From assembly GCA_016714565.1 (NCBI GenBank), contig JADKDM010000001.1:385852-449851 (forward strand): DNA of 64,000 bases, written 5' to 3'. Both the position numbers and the translations under genes were made by a program. Within the stretch, counting starts at the first letter, position 1. Every line of letters begins with the position of its first letter. Positions 1 to 8,235 of the stretch are shown here, in pieces. The stretch comes from Candidatus Villigracilis propinquus (lineage in GTDB: Bacteria; Chloroflexota; Anaerolineae; Anaerolineales; Villigracilaceae). Below the pieces are notes generated by a model that saw only the letters and a program-made list of their open reading frames with translations, made no database searches and was not told where the DNA came from.

Positions 1-1539
1 TTGGTTGGCCACATGCTTTCTTCCACCGACAGAATTTCCATCGGCGGTAAATCTCCGTTGACGGGTGGAATCAAAGAGGCGAATGCGGGCGGACGCACAG
101 GCTATCACATGGCATTCATGGGGATGCACGCGCTCATTATCGAAGATATGCCAAAAGAAGATGGCTACTGGGTTTTGCACCTGTCATTGAATGGCGCGAA
201 ATGGGAAAAGGCCGATGATCTGGCTGGGTTGGGTGTGTATGCCACTGCGCCGAAACTGCTTGAAAAATATGGCGACAAAGTAGCCATTGCAATGATCGGC
301 CCCGGCGGCGAAATGCGGATGAAGTCCGCTGGGATCCAGAATCTCGATAAGGACAGGATTCCCTCCCGCATCGCTGCCCGTGGCGGACTTGGCGCCGTGA
401 TGGCAACGAAGGGATTGAAAGCCATCGTATTCGATCACGCGGGCGGACAGAAGCCTGCCATTGCCGACCCTGAGTCGTTCAAAGTGGCCCAAAAAGATTA
501 CACCAAAGCCGTGATGGAACACCCACAGTCTGTGACGTACCGTGAGTATGGCACAGCAGCCATGGCGCAGATGACGCAGAGTTTTGCCGCCATTCCCGCG
601 CATAATTTTTCTCGCGGTACCTTTGATAATGTGGAAGCGATCAGCGGTGAGATCTTGCGCGAGTTCACATTGACACGCGGCAAGCCATCTGACCCGGCTC
701 ATGCCTGTATGGCAGGCTGCACTATCAAATGCTCGAATGTCTTCGGTGGGGAAGATGGCAAGATCATTGTCTCGCCGCTCGAATACGAAACTATTGGATT
801 GATGGGCACGAACATTGATATCGATTCGCTCGACGCGATAGGCAGACTCAACTGGCATGTCAACGACCTCGGTTTGGACTCGATTGAGATCGGCGGCTCG
901 CTTGGTGTTGCTGCGGAAGCCGGTCTCATGCGCTGGGGCAGCGAAGAAGATGCCCAGAAGTTAATTGATGAAATTCGAGCAGGCACAGAACTCGGTCACG
1001 TTCTTGGCGATGGCGCGGCGAGTGTTGGTAAAAAATATAATATTGAGCGAGTCCCTGTTGTGAAGGGACAAACCATGTCTGCTTATGAACCGCGTTCCAT
1101 CAAAGGCACCGGCGTGACGTTTGCGACAACTCCGCAGGGTGCCGACCACACTTGCGGATTAACCATCCGCGCCAAGGTCAATCACCTCGACCCGACCCAG
1201 CAAAAAGAGGCATCTCTAAATGCACAATTGAATATGGCGGGTTATGACACTATCGGCGCATGTATCTTCGCAGGCTTTGGCTATGCTGCCACACCCGATG
1301 GCGTAGTGAAACGTCTGCTCAAGGCGCGGTATGGCTGGGATGATCTGCCTGATAATATTTTGCAAGAACTTGGCAAGCAGACCATCAAAATGGAGCGGGA
1401 ATTCAACAAACGTGCAGGCTTTACGGCCAAGGATGACCGCCTGCCTGACTGGATGACGAGGGAAGCCATCCCTGAAAATGGCTCAGTCTTCGATGTGAGC
1501 GAAGAAGTGCTCGATCATATTTTTGATGGGATCGAATAA
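1..1539 (+). CDS. Aldehyde:ferredoxin oxidoreductase family protein, 5'-truncated by window edge
   Basis: The visible 512 codons cover most of a tungsten/molybdopterin aldehyde:ferredoxin oxidoreductase; family members are about 580-620 residues, so the true start lies before base 1. Such cytoplasmic enzymes oxidise aldehydes to acids and reduce ferredoxin. The cysteine cluster sits at visible residues C236, C240 and C244 (CxxxCxxxC, one residue wider than the CxxC-xxxC of archaeal AOR), with a fourth candidate [4Fe-4S] ligand at C421. The pterin-site region DHTCGLTI near residue 383 is present. The wider cysteine spacing suggests one of the bacterial AOR subfamilies, so the substrate is unknown. 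The gene ends in a strong terminator shared with the convergent CPBP gene. The family call is firm; the substrate is not. Confidence 0.88.
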   Translation: MVGHMLSSTDRISIGGKSPLTGGIKEANAGGRTGYHMAFMGMHALIIEDMPKEDGYWVLHLSLNGAKWEKADDLAGLGVYATAPKLLEKYGDKVAIAMIGPGGEMRMKSAGIQNLDKDRIPSRIAARGGLGAVMATKGLKAIVFDHAGGQKPAIADPESFKVAQKDYTKAVMEHPQSVTYREYGTAAMAQMTQSFAAIPAHNFSRGTFDNVEAISGEILREFTLTRGKPSDPAHACMAGCTIKCSNVFGGEDGKIIVSPLEYETIGLMGTNIDIDSLDAIGRLNWHVNDLGLDSIEIGGSLGVAAEAGLMRWGSEEDAQKLIDEIRAGTELGHVLGDGAASVGKKYNIERVPVVKGQTMSAYEPRSIKGTGVTFATTPQGADHTCGLTIRAKVNHLDPTQQKEASLNAQLNMAGYDTIGACIFAGFGYAATPDGVVKRLLKARYGWDDLPDNILQELGKQTIKMEREFNKRAGFTAKDDRLPDWMTREAIPENGSVFDVSEEVLDHIFDGIE

Positions 1540-1543
1540 GAAA

Positions 1544-1576
1544 AAACCTCCGAGGTCTTAAAGACCTCGGAGGTTT
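1544..1576. terminator. Bidirectional intrinsic terminator
   Basis: A 16-bp perfect inverted repeat (AAACCTCCGAGG...CCTCGGAGGTTT) flanked by A-rich and T-rich ends lies between the convergent AOR and CPBP genes and can terminate both. Confidence 0.85.
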
Positions 1577-1580
1577 GCTT

Positions 1581-2426
1581 TTACGAAACAGCTTTTTTCT
1601 TCATTCGATATTGATACAACATCCACCCGGCTACGCCAAACAAAAGGGCTGTGATCACACCTTCGTTGGTGGGACTGAAAACGAAGCCAAGCGGGCCGTT
1701 GAGTTTGATGAAGCCATTTATGAGTAATGGCATGCTCAAGGCGTTGATGACATTGTGCAGGAGAAAAACAGGCCAGACCGATTTACTCAACAGCCTGAGT
1801 TCACCGAAAAGAATTGCAGTGGGGAACATGACGATGTAACCCGTGATGATAAAAACTGGAATGCTGGTTGTGATGGCGCTGTTTAGAACGGCGCGGTCAA
1901 GATAGTAATAATAGTAGGGCAGGTGCCAGGTCATCCACAAGATGCTTACGATAAAGTGATTCAACATTGGGTGGACTTTGGCCGCTTCCAATCTTGGGGT
2001 GAGATAACCGCGCCATGCAAATTCCTCAAAGATATTCTTCATCAATGAGCCGACGAACATTGTGCCAGCAACTGAAAGATAAGCGGGGAAGCCTTGCGCA
2101 GCGAAACCGTCAGCGGAGGCGATGCCGAAGAGGGCAGCCAGGCCAAAGGTTAAGAGAGCGGCGAGCGGGTAAACGAGGATCGCTACCAGATACCACTTCC
2201 AGCCTGAGATGAGATTCAACCCGAAGCCGGAATCCTTCCAGCCATCCCCAGCAAAGGCGCGTAAAAAGATTCCTGAAAGAGCGGGAGTGGTGAGCCAGAC
2301 CAGTGCGCCCAAACTTTGCATGGGCGGCATGGTGTTGCCTGTGATGTTGTTGAGCCAGATGCCGAGCCAGCCGCCGCCCACGGTGAAGAGCGCGACGATA
2401 ACGATGTTGCGAATAATTTTGTTCAT
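1581..2426 (-). CDS. CPBP (CAAX/Abi) family intramembrane metalloprotease
   Basis: A 281-residue polytopic membrane protein with about eight hydrophobic segments. It carries the CPBP motifs EEFAWRG (EExxxR, near residue 130) and a downstream WMTWHLP histidine motif, with further polar residues in a later helix. CPBP proteins are intramembrane glutamate/metal proteases related to Rce1; bacterial substrates are usually unknown. It starts 5 nt after the PadR regulator stop, so the two form an operon under the palindromic promoter at about 3020-3074. The start has GGAAG about 8 nt upstream. Regulation by the PadR protein is an inference from this arrangement. Confidence 0.85.
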   Translation of the reverse strand: MNKIIRNIVIVALFTVGGGWLGIWLNNITGNTMPPMQSLGALVWLTTPALSGIFLRAFAGDGWKDSGFGLNLISGWKWYLVAILVYPLAALLTFGLAALFGIASADGFAAQGFPAYLSVAGTMFVGSLMKNIFEEFAWRGYLTPRLEAAKVHPMLNHFIVSILWMTWHLPYYYYYLDRAVLNSAITTSIPVFIITGYIVMFPTAILFGELRLLSKSVWPVFLLHNVINALSMPLLINGFIKLNGPLGFVFSPTNEGVITALLFGVAGWMLYQYRMKKKAVS

Positions 2427-2431
2427 GATTT

Positions 2432-3000
2432 TCAGCTTCCTATTTTGATGTTGTAGTTCTTTTTTTCAACGCGTTCAATGGCAGAGCGCAGCCAGGCCGC
2501 ATCAGATTTTGAGTTGATGTAACCGAGTTCGAGTGTGAGCATGCCGAAAAAGTTTGTGCGCTTGTCGGCAACCTTACTTGGTGTGGCTTGAGTCATTTGA
2601 TACACAGCTTCGTATACAGCTATCCGTTCTTCTATCTCTTTGAGCTTGCGGTTCAAAAGATTAAGTATTTCCTTGTCGCTGAGTTTGCCGCCGAAATAGA
2701 TTTGAATGAGGAACGGCTCGCGGGTATCGTGTTCGGGCAGAGGAGTGGCGAGCCATTGGTGAAGTTCACCGTGGCCCGTTTCGGTGATGTTGTAAATTTT
2801 CATGTCGAGGCGCTCTTCGCGTTCTATAACTTCTTTTTCAACGAGGCCGCCTTCCTCCAGCTCTGCCAGCGTGCGATAGATCTGGCTTTGGTTGGCGGGC
2901 CAAAAATGCTGCACTGAGCGGTCGAAGGCTTTTTTTTTAGATCGTAGCCGGAGAATGGGGAGAATGAGAGAAAGCCGAGAATGGCATGTTTAAGGGACAT
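2432..3000 (-). CDS. PadR-family transcriptional regulator, frameshifted in an A-run
   Basis: The reading frame from 2914 down is a PadR winged-helix regulator (QSQIYRTLAELEEGGLV, then the C-terminal vinculin-like helices), but it lacks the expected first helix. That missing start is present in another frame: ATG at 3000 gives MSLKHAILGFLSFSPFSGYD-LKK. The two frames meet at a run of nine T on the plus strand (2930-2938); seven or ten would restore the frame. PadR proteins normally read LKKAFDRSV here, which needs seven. The gene is therefore either broken, phase-variable, or carries a homopolymer sequencing error. It heads an operon with the CPBP protease and probably binds the palindrome just upstream. 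Confidence 0.8.
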
Positions 3001-3019
3001 AGTATTTCCAGTCTGTTTT

Positions 3020-3074
3020 TATGACACAAAATCTATAATACTTATATTATAGATTTTGTGTCATACTTTGTCAA
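3020..3074 (-). promoter_or_regulatory. Consensus promoter inside a 46-bp palindromic operator
   Basis: On the minus strand TTGACA (3074-3069), a 17-bp spacer and TATAAT (3051-3046) form a consensus sigma-70-type promoter about 46 nt before the PadR ATG. The -10 and most of the spacer lie in a perfect inverted repeat: 21-nt arms at 3020-3040 and 3045-3065 with a 4-nt centre. A repressor bound there would block the polymerase, so PadR autoregulation is the likely role. Confidence 0.75.
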
Positions 3075-3081
3075 GGAATAT

Positions 3082-3108
3082 AAAAGCCCTGGAATTTCCA
3101 GGGCTTTT
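3082..3108 (-). terminator. Terminator of the histidine kinase gene
   Basis: A perfect stem (AAAAGCCCTGGAA / TTCCAGGGCTTTT) starts at the stop codon of the kinase and, read on the minus strand, ends in a T tract. Confidence 0.75.
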
Positions 3109-5308
3109 ATTGGGGGATAAAATTTTCTGAGAGTGTAAAGAGAAAAGTGGTGCCTTTTTCACCATCTTTGGATTCGATCCAAATTTTGCCCCCATGCACT
3201 TCGATGATCCGTTTAACCAAGGCTAGTCCAATGCCAGTGCCATTGCTATTCGGATCCAGTTTGTCGAACAGGCCGAAGACCCTTTCTTGAAATTTCTTGT
3301 CGATGCCGACTCCATTATCCTTTACGAAAAACACAAAACCGCTTTCCAGTTTTTGCGCGCCGATCTCGATCATCGGTTCTTTCTGGTCGCCCATGAACTT
3401 ACATGCGTTGTCTACCAAATTTTGAATGACTTCGATGAGACGCTCGGTGTCGCCAAAGACTTCAGGCAGTCCGCTTCCTACTTTGACCTCGACCTGCCGC
3501 ATTTGCAATTGACCTTCCACTCGCTTTAGCGCTTCTTGAACGATCTCTGCAAATGGGGAATGATTGGGTTCGTTCATTACGCGTCCCACGCGGGATAGTT
3601 CCAAAAGTTCATTGAGCAGGAGGTGCATTTTTTCGGTGGCATCCGAAATGCGCTTCACATCGCCTTGCAGGCGTTCAAAATTTCCAGTGCGCGCATCCTG
3701 TTCCAGGTAACCGAGAAACCCGCGAATGGTGATGAGCGGTGACTTTAGGTCGTGCGAGGCAGTGTAGGTGAAGCGCTCCAGTTCTGCATTTTTCAATTCG
3801 AGTTCCGAGATCAGTTTTTCCTGGATGGTGAGCTCCCTTTTTAATGATTCTTGAAGCCTTGTGTTTTCAATTGCCACCGCAAGGTTGGCGGCGATGGTGG
3901 AAAGCAGGCGCACGTCATTTTCAGTGAAGGCGTTTTCGATTTCCATGTCCTGCATGGAGATGACGCCAAGCGCGCGCTCTTCAATGAGCAGGGGAACAGT
4001 GAGCGAGGATTTGACGGGGTTCTTGTCGTAGTAGATCGCTCCATGCTGCGCGGATACCTCCATCCAGTTTTCATTGATCACGAGCGGGCGCTTTAATTTC
4101 ATTACGCTGGATGTCAATCCCTTTCCGAACTTGATCGGCGAATTTTCAATGGGATGCCCTTCATCATAATAATAGGGGAAATGGATCGTTTTGGAGGTGG
4201 TGTCCAACAGGGCAATAAATAAACTGGAGACGCTAAATGTCACTTTTATCTGCTCTCCGGTATGTTGGATCAGGTTTTTCAGGTCCGTTTTCGCGATCAG
4301 GGCCTCGCTTACACCCCGAACCGCATCCAGGTCTGTGATGCGCTTTTTCAATTCCTCTTCCGCCATCTTGCGGGCGGTGATGTCCATCATGAATCCCTGA
4401 ACCAATATCTGATTTTCGGCATCCACGAAAAATAACCCTTCGTCGTAGATCCAGATATAGCGCCCATCTTTTGTTTTCAGTCGATATTCCAGGCGGGGCA
4501 TAATGCCAGCTTTAAGGGCGTGTTTTTCTCTTTCCATATTGCTGGTTCGGTCATCAGGATGTATTTGTTTGTACCAGAACTGTTGGTCGCCCAGCCATTC
4601 TTCGGAGGTGAAGCCAGTGATCGTGGCTACCTGCGGGCTGATATACTGCCATTTTCCATTTTGACCAGGCTCAGCCACATAGACCACGGCTGGGATCCTT
4701 TCCACCAGGTTGCGGTAGCGATTCTCCGCATTGCGCAGCTTTTCTTCGATCAATTTCCGTTCGGTCAACTCACTTTTGGCCTTGACGACATTCTCATTTA
4801 ATTGATTGATTACCAGCCACTGAAGAATTGAGACAAGCGCAATGCATATTGAAACCACGAAATAATCGGCGAAGACATTATATTGACTGAATTCATTGAC
4901 GAGGATGCCCTGGGTTTCCAAAATACCCATTGCAATCACAAGCAGTATGATGAGGCTTCCAACGATCAGGGTTCCGCGCCGACCTGCGAGCAGGCCCGCC
5001 GAAATGAGAACGACCACGAGTCCCACAATGGCTGTATCTCGTATTCCATAATTGGAAAGCATCAGGCCGGAGATCAGCCCGAGGGATGCAAAAAGGGCTC
5101 CCCAGCGAGCTGCGCCTGTATATCCGCGAACTGCAAGCCATAGTGATGCTAAAAATACAACTCCAAGGCTGATCATCTGCCAGGGATTTATATTGATCAA
5201 AGCCAGGATAAGGGCCCCCACGAATGCAACGGCAAGTACGTAAACGACCGTTTTCTGGTCATTTTTTGGGGTAGGAGCGCTGGTTGCTGGACTGAATTTT
5301 TTTTTCAT
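3107..5308 (-). CDS. Membrane sensor histidine kinase with PAS and GAF domains
   Basis: 733 residues. Five or six hydrophobic segments occupy roughly residues 20-165. They are followed by a coiled coil, a PAS domain with PAC-type end (about 190-315, ending MDITARK), a GAF domain (about 330-480), a HisKA helix with phospho-acceptor H519 in SHDLKSP, and an ATPase domain with N-box NLVDNACKF, G1 DNGVGID and G2 GTGIGLALV. No receiver domain is attached and no partner response regulator is adjacent, so the target is unknown. The N-terminal sensor resembles integral-membrane sensory domains rather than a periplasmic loop sensor. It is flanked by terminators and looks monocistronic. Confidence 0.9.
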   Translation of the reverse strand: MKKKFSPATSAPTPKNDQKTVVYVLAVAFVGALILALININPWQMISLGVVFLASLWLAVRGYTGAARWGALFASLGLISGLMLSNYGIRDTAIVGLVVVLISAGLLAGRRGTLIVGSLIILLVIAMGILETQGILVNEFSQYNVFADYFVVSICIALVSILQWLVINQLNENVVKAKSELTERKLIEEKLRNAENRYRNLVERIPAVVYVAEPGQNGKWQYISPQVATITGFTSEEWLGDQQFWYKQIHPDDRTSNMEREKHALKAGIMPRLEYRLKTKDGRYIWIYDEGLFFVDAENQILVQGFMMDITARKMAEEELKKRITDLDAVRGVSEALIAKTDLKNLIQHTGEQIKVTFSVSSLFIALLDTTSKTIHFPYYYDEGHPIENSPIKFGKGLTSSVMKLKRPLVINENWMEVSAQHGAIYYDKNPVKSSLTVPLLIEERALGVISMQDMEIENAFTENDVRLLSTIAANLAVAIENTRLQESLKRELTIQEKLISELELKNAELERFTYTASHDLKSPLITIRGFLGYLEQDARTGNFERLQGDVKRISDATEKMHLLLNELLELSRVGRVMNEPNHSPFAEIVQEALKRVEGQLQMRQVEVKVGSGLPEVFGDTERLIEVIQNLVDNACKFMGDQKEPMIEIGAQKLESGFVFFVKDNGVGIDKKFQERVFGLFDKLDPNSNGTGIGLALVKRIIEVHGGKIWIESKDGEKGTTFLFTLSENFIPQ

Positions 5309-5370
5309 CTTTCAATTCATTGGAACAAATGGATATGTGTCTATTCTACATACAAGAACGATTAAAAGCC

Positions 5371-5394
5371 AGAACCCAGGTTTGCCTGGGTTCT
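5371..5394 (-). terminator. Terminator downstream of tRNA-Thr
   Basis: A 10-bp GC-rich stem (AGAACCCAGG / CCTGGGTTCT) with a 4-nt loop lies 5 nt past the tRNA 3' end and is followed on the minus strand by GGCTTTT. Confidence 0.7.
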
Positions 5395-5398
5395 CTTG

Positions 5399-5471
5399 AG
5401 CCACCAGTGGGATACGAACCCACGACCTAACGATTACGAATCGTTTGCTCTACCAGCTGAGCTATGGTGGC
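5399..5471 (-). tRNA. tRNA-Thr (anticodon CGT)
   Basis: A 73-nt cloverleaf on the minus strand has acceptor arms GCCACCA / TGGTGGC, D-arm GCTCAGCTGGTAGAGC, anticodon stem AACGA / TCGTT with loop TTCGTAA, and T-arm GTGGGTTCGTATCCCAC. The anticodon CGT reads ACG threonine codons. CCA is not encoded. An open reading frame from 5445 overlaps the tRNA and is not the start of the next gene. Confidence 0.96.
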
Positions 5472-5490
5472 TTATTGCATAGCGGGCGAG

Positions 5491-5519
5491 ATTATAAAGG
5501 ATTTGGTTTAATCTCGCAA
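5491..5519 (-). promoter_or_regulatory. Promoter of tRNA-Thr
   Basis: Minus-strand TTGCGA (5519-5514), a 17-bp spacer and TATAAT (5496-5491) lie 20 nt upstream of the tRNA 5' end, with a GC-rich start region (CTCGCCC) as is usual for stable RNA genes. Confidence 0.7.
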
Positions 5520-5561
5520 GTTTTGCCCTTTTCATGTTGTCTATCATTTCGGAGAAAATCA

Positions 5562-6821
5562 ATGTTACGTATTGCCATGCTTTCTTATCACACCTGTCCG
5601 CTTGCCACTTTGGGCGGCAAAGATACCGGCGGAATGAACGTCTACGTCCGCGATCTGACCTGTGAATTGGGTCGTTTGGGCGTCCATGTGGACGTTTTCA
5701 CGCGTTCGCAGGATGAGCACGTGCCGCATGTATTGCATGACCTGGGCTACGGTAACCGTGTGGTCCATATCACCGCCGGCCCGGAAGAGCCGAAGAGCAA
5801 GAGTGATATTGCCAAATATATCCCTGAATTTGCAGAGGGGATCATTCAGTTCGCAGCAGAAAAGGGAATCACATATGACATCATCCACAGCCATTATTGG
5901 ATGTCTGGTTTGGCGGCGGAGTTGTTGAGCAAGGCTTGGGGTGGAATTCCCGTGGTTCACATGTTCCACACTCTGGGAGAGATGAAGAATCGGGTGGCGA
6001 GGTCGGAGGATGAAAAGGCAGGCGTGGACCGACTCAAAGGCGAGAGGCAGGTGCTCCGTAGTGCGAAGCGGATCATCGTCGCCACGCTGGCGGAAATGAC
6101 CCAGCTTCGATTCCTCTATCGAGCAGACAGCCGCAAAATGACGGTCATCCCGCCGGGGGTAGATACGAGTCATTTTTATCCGATCCCTGCGGATGAGGCC
6201 AAGCAATACATCGGCTTGAAACCTGAAAACCGCATGGTGCTTTTCGTCGGGCGCATCGAACCGTTGAAAGGTATCGACACATTAATACAAGCCATGTCTT
6301 GTTTGGATTTGCAGGATATGCATTGCCCTGTCCATTTGGCGATCATCGGCGGTGATGTGGATGTGAGTCCCGAAGAAATGTCTGATGAAATGACGCGTCT
6401 GCAAAAAATGTGTGATGACCTTTGTATGGGCGGCATGGTACTTTTCCTCGGCAAGCGTGGACAGGACACCCTGCCGTATTACTATTCCGCGGCGGAGGTG
6501 GTGGTGATGCCTTCGTTGTATGAATCGTTTGGGATGGTGGCGCTGGAGGCGATGGCGTGCGGAACCCCTGTCATTGCCTCGGAGGTGGGCGGGCTTGGAT
6601 ATCTTGTGCAAAACGGAGTCACCGGATACACCATCCCCGATAGCGACCCCGCTGAATTATGCGATAAATTGTCACGCCTGTTGGGCGATGCGGACTTGCG
6701 AATTCAAATGGGGAATTCCGCCGCTGAGTACGCTGCCAATTATGCCTGGAATAAAATTGCATCCCAGATCATTGATGTTTACAAGGAACTTGCGGTCAAG
6801 CCCCCTGAATTACCCGCTTAA
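5562..6821 (+). CDS. GT4 glycosyltransferase (MshA / sucrose-phosphate-synthase-like)
   Basis: 419 residues with a GT-B fold. The N-terminal acceptor domain begins MLRIAMLSYHTCPLATLGG and has the GGMNVYV loop. The C-terminal nucleotide-sugar domain has GVDTSHFYP, LFVGRIEPLKG and the ESFGMVALE (E-x7-E) motif. This architecture matches D-inositol-3-phosphate glycosyltransferase and sucrose-phosphate synthase relatives; the true donor and acceptor cannot be read from sequence. The ATG at 5562 has GGAG 8 nt upstream; the longer frame from 5445 would run through the divergent tRNA and is rejected. No other sugar genes are adjacent, so it is probably a single-gene unit. Confidence 0.85.
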   Translation: MLRIAMLSYHTCPLATLGGKDTGGMNVYVRDLTCELGRLGVHVDVFTRSQDEHVPHVLHDLGYGNRVVHITAGPEEPKSKSDIAKYIPEFAEGIIQFAAEKGITYDIIHSHYWMSGLAAELLSKAWGGIPVVHMFHTLGEMKNRVARSEDEKAGVDRLKGERQVLRSAKRIIVATLAEMTQLRFLYRADSRKMTVIPPGVDTSHFYPIPADEAKQYIGLKPENRMVLFVGRIEPLKGIDTLIQAMSCLDLQDMHCPVHLAIIGGDVDVSPEEMSDEMTRLQKMCDDLCMGGMVLFLGKRGQDTLPYYYSAAEVVVMPSLYESFGMVALEAMACGTPVIASEVGGLGYLVQNGVTGYTIPDSDPAELCDKLSRLLGDADLRIQMGNSAAEYAANYAWNKIASQIIDVYKELAVKPPELPA

Positions 6822-6823
6822 AC

Positions 6824-7585
6824 TTAATCCTTTATCCGTACATAAAAAATGATCGGTCCACCGTTTTCCTGCGAGCGCATTTCAAAGCGGTCACTTAATT
6901 TGCTGATCATCTTTGAGAGTTGCTTGTGGCCATACGTGCGCGGGTCAAAACTTGGGTCCACCTGATACAGCGCGTTGCCCATGTTCGCCAGCGACGCCCA
7001 GCCATCCTGCTGCACGGCCATTTCGAACGCCTGCGTTAAGATCGGCAGCGGGTCAAGCTCTTCATTTTCGCCCTTGGTTTTCTTGGCCTTGGCATTGTTG
7101 GTATTTTTTTGCTGCACAGCCTTCTTTTCCGCTGCGAGATTTTCGGTGTACACAAACACATCGCAGGCATTCACGAACGGCTTCGGCGTTTTCTTTTCGC
7201 CGATGCCCATCACAAAGATGCCCGTCTCGCGGATGCGGGTTGCGAGCCGCGTGTAATCGCTGTCGCTCGAGACGAGACAAAATCCATCCACCACGCTGGT
7301 GTGCAAAATATCCATCGCGTCAATGATCATCGCGCTGTCGGTTGCATTTTTCCCAATGGTGTAGCGAAACTGCTGAATAGGCTGGAATGCGTGAAAGTTC
7401 AATGTATCCTTCCACGAATTCATATTGTTCGTCGTCCAATCGCCATAAATACGGCGGACCGTCACCTGTCCGTAGCGCCCCGCTTCGACCAGCATTTGCG
7501 AAAGCAGACCCGCCTGAGCGTTATCACCATCGATCAGCATGGCGATCTTGTTGCGTGAAAGGGATTTGATTTGTTCGTCTGTCAT
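6824..7585 (-). CDS. NYN-domain protein with C-terminal OST-HTH/LOTUS-like domain
   Basis: 253 residues. The N-terminal two-thirds is a PIN-like NYN (LabA/DUF88) domain with the acidic residues MLIDGDNA, DSAMIIDAMD and VSSDSDYTRL that would bind metal in an RNase active site. A Lys-rich linker (about residues 150-170) joins a C-terminal winged-helix OST-HTH/LOTUS-type domain (from about 175; WASLANMGNAL...GHKQLSKMI), usually linked to RNA binding. An RNA-processing or RNA-decay role is inferred. The gene is convergent with the glycosyltransferase (2-nt gap). TATAAT lies 7 nt before the ATG, so the message is probably leaderless. Confidence 0.85.
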   Translation of the reverse strand: MTDEQIKSLSRNKIAMLIDGDNAQAGLLSQMLVEAGRYGQVTVRRIYGDWTTNNMNSWKDTLNFHAFQPIQQFRYTIGKNATDSAMIIDAMDILHTSVVDGFCLVSSDSDYTRLATRIRETGIFVMGIGEKKTPKPFVNACDVFVYTENLAAEKKAVQQKNTNNAKAKKTKGENEELDPLPILTQAFEMAVQQDGWASLANMGNALYQVDPSFDPRTYGHKQLSKMISKLSDRFEMRSQENGGPIIFYVRIKD

Positions 7586-7591
7586 ACGTTG

Positions 7592-7597
7592 ATTATA
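7592..7597 (-). promoter_or_regulatory. -10 element placing transcription start at the ATG (leaderless)
   Basis: A perfect minus-strand TATAAT ends 7 nt before the NYN-protein ATG at 7585, and no Shine-Dalgarno sequence precedes that ATG. The -35 is weak (GTTAAG at about 17 bp). Confidence 0.55.
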
Positions 7598-7683
7598 CCC
7601 TCGCGCGCCTCTTTCTTAACGGATAACTGATTCTGTTTTCTGATTCATTTCCCTCCGCTTTATCATCCCGCTAGACAAAGCCG

Positions 7684-7689
7684 TATAAT
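7684..7689 (+). promoter_or_regulatory. -10 element for leaderless Cys-cluster gene
   Basis: TATAAT ends 7 nt before the ATG at 7696 with no ribosome binding site between. The geometry mirrors that of the divergent NYN gene. Confidence 0.55.
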
Positions 7690-7695
7690 ATCCTC

Positions 7696-8232
7696 ATGAC
7701 TGAACCTACTCAAACGGGCGATTCGCCTGCAAATATTTTATGCAAATCCTGCGGCCTATGTTGCACGGGACATTTATTCGCCTGGGCACATCTCAACGCC
7801 GCCGAGCTTTTCTACGCTCAATCTCTTGGCTTGAACGTCATTCAAGATAACCCACACCAGCGCGGATTTACCCAGCCCTGCCCAATGTGGAACGGAGTTT
7901 GTGCCTTGTACACCTCCCCGAAGTATCCGCGCAGTTGCAAAAGATATAACTGCGATGTGCTGCGCCGACTCCTTGACGAAGACATTTCCCTGCCCGATGC
8001 ATTATCCATCATTCAAGAGACTCTGACCCTGATCCGCGAGATCGAGCTGCTTTTGCCCGCCTCATCCGCACTCAGTTTTCGCGAACGGTTGATTGCCTTC
8101 AAAGAAGAACTGGAATCGAACGAGAGGGAATATACGGAGTCGGAGAATGAATTTCTGAGCAAAGCCGAAGTGCTGCTGACCTATTATGAAGAGGGTTTCG
8201 GCATGGACGATTTTATCGATTACGAAAAATAA
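7696..8232 (+). CDS. YkgJ-type cysteine-cluster protein
   Basis: 178 residues. The N-terminal part carries CKSCGLCCTG, then CPMWNGVC and CKRYNC, which is the zinc/iron-chelating cysteine pattern of the YkgJ/CxxCxxCC family. The C-terminal half is acidic and helical without recognisable motifs. Function is not known for most family members; metal or Fe-S cluster binding is the expected property. It is convergent with the squalene-cyclase-like gene (3-nt gap) and divergent from the NYN gene. The ATG is supported by the leaderless promoter. Confidence 0.8.
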   Translation: MTEPTQTGDSPANILCKSCGLCCTGHLFAWAHLNAAELFYAQSLGLNVIQDNPHQRGFTQPCPMWNGVCALYTSPKYPRSCKRYNCDVLRRLLDEDISLPDALSIIQETLTLIREIELLLPASSALSFRERLIAFKEELESNEREYTESENEFLSKAEVLLTYYEEGFGMDDFIDYEK

Positions 8233-8235
8233 ACA

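Noticed and set aside
184..858. 224-codon open frame on the minus strand at the left edge
   Set aside because: It is antisense to the clear AOR gene and has no family features.
5445..5561. N-terminal extension of the glycosyltransferase
   Set aside because: It would translate through the divergent tRNA-Thr and its promoter; ATG 5562 has a ribosome site.
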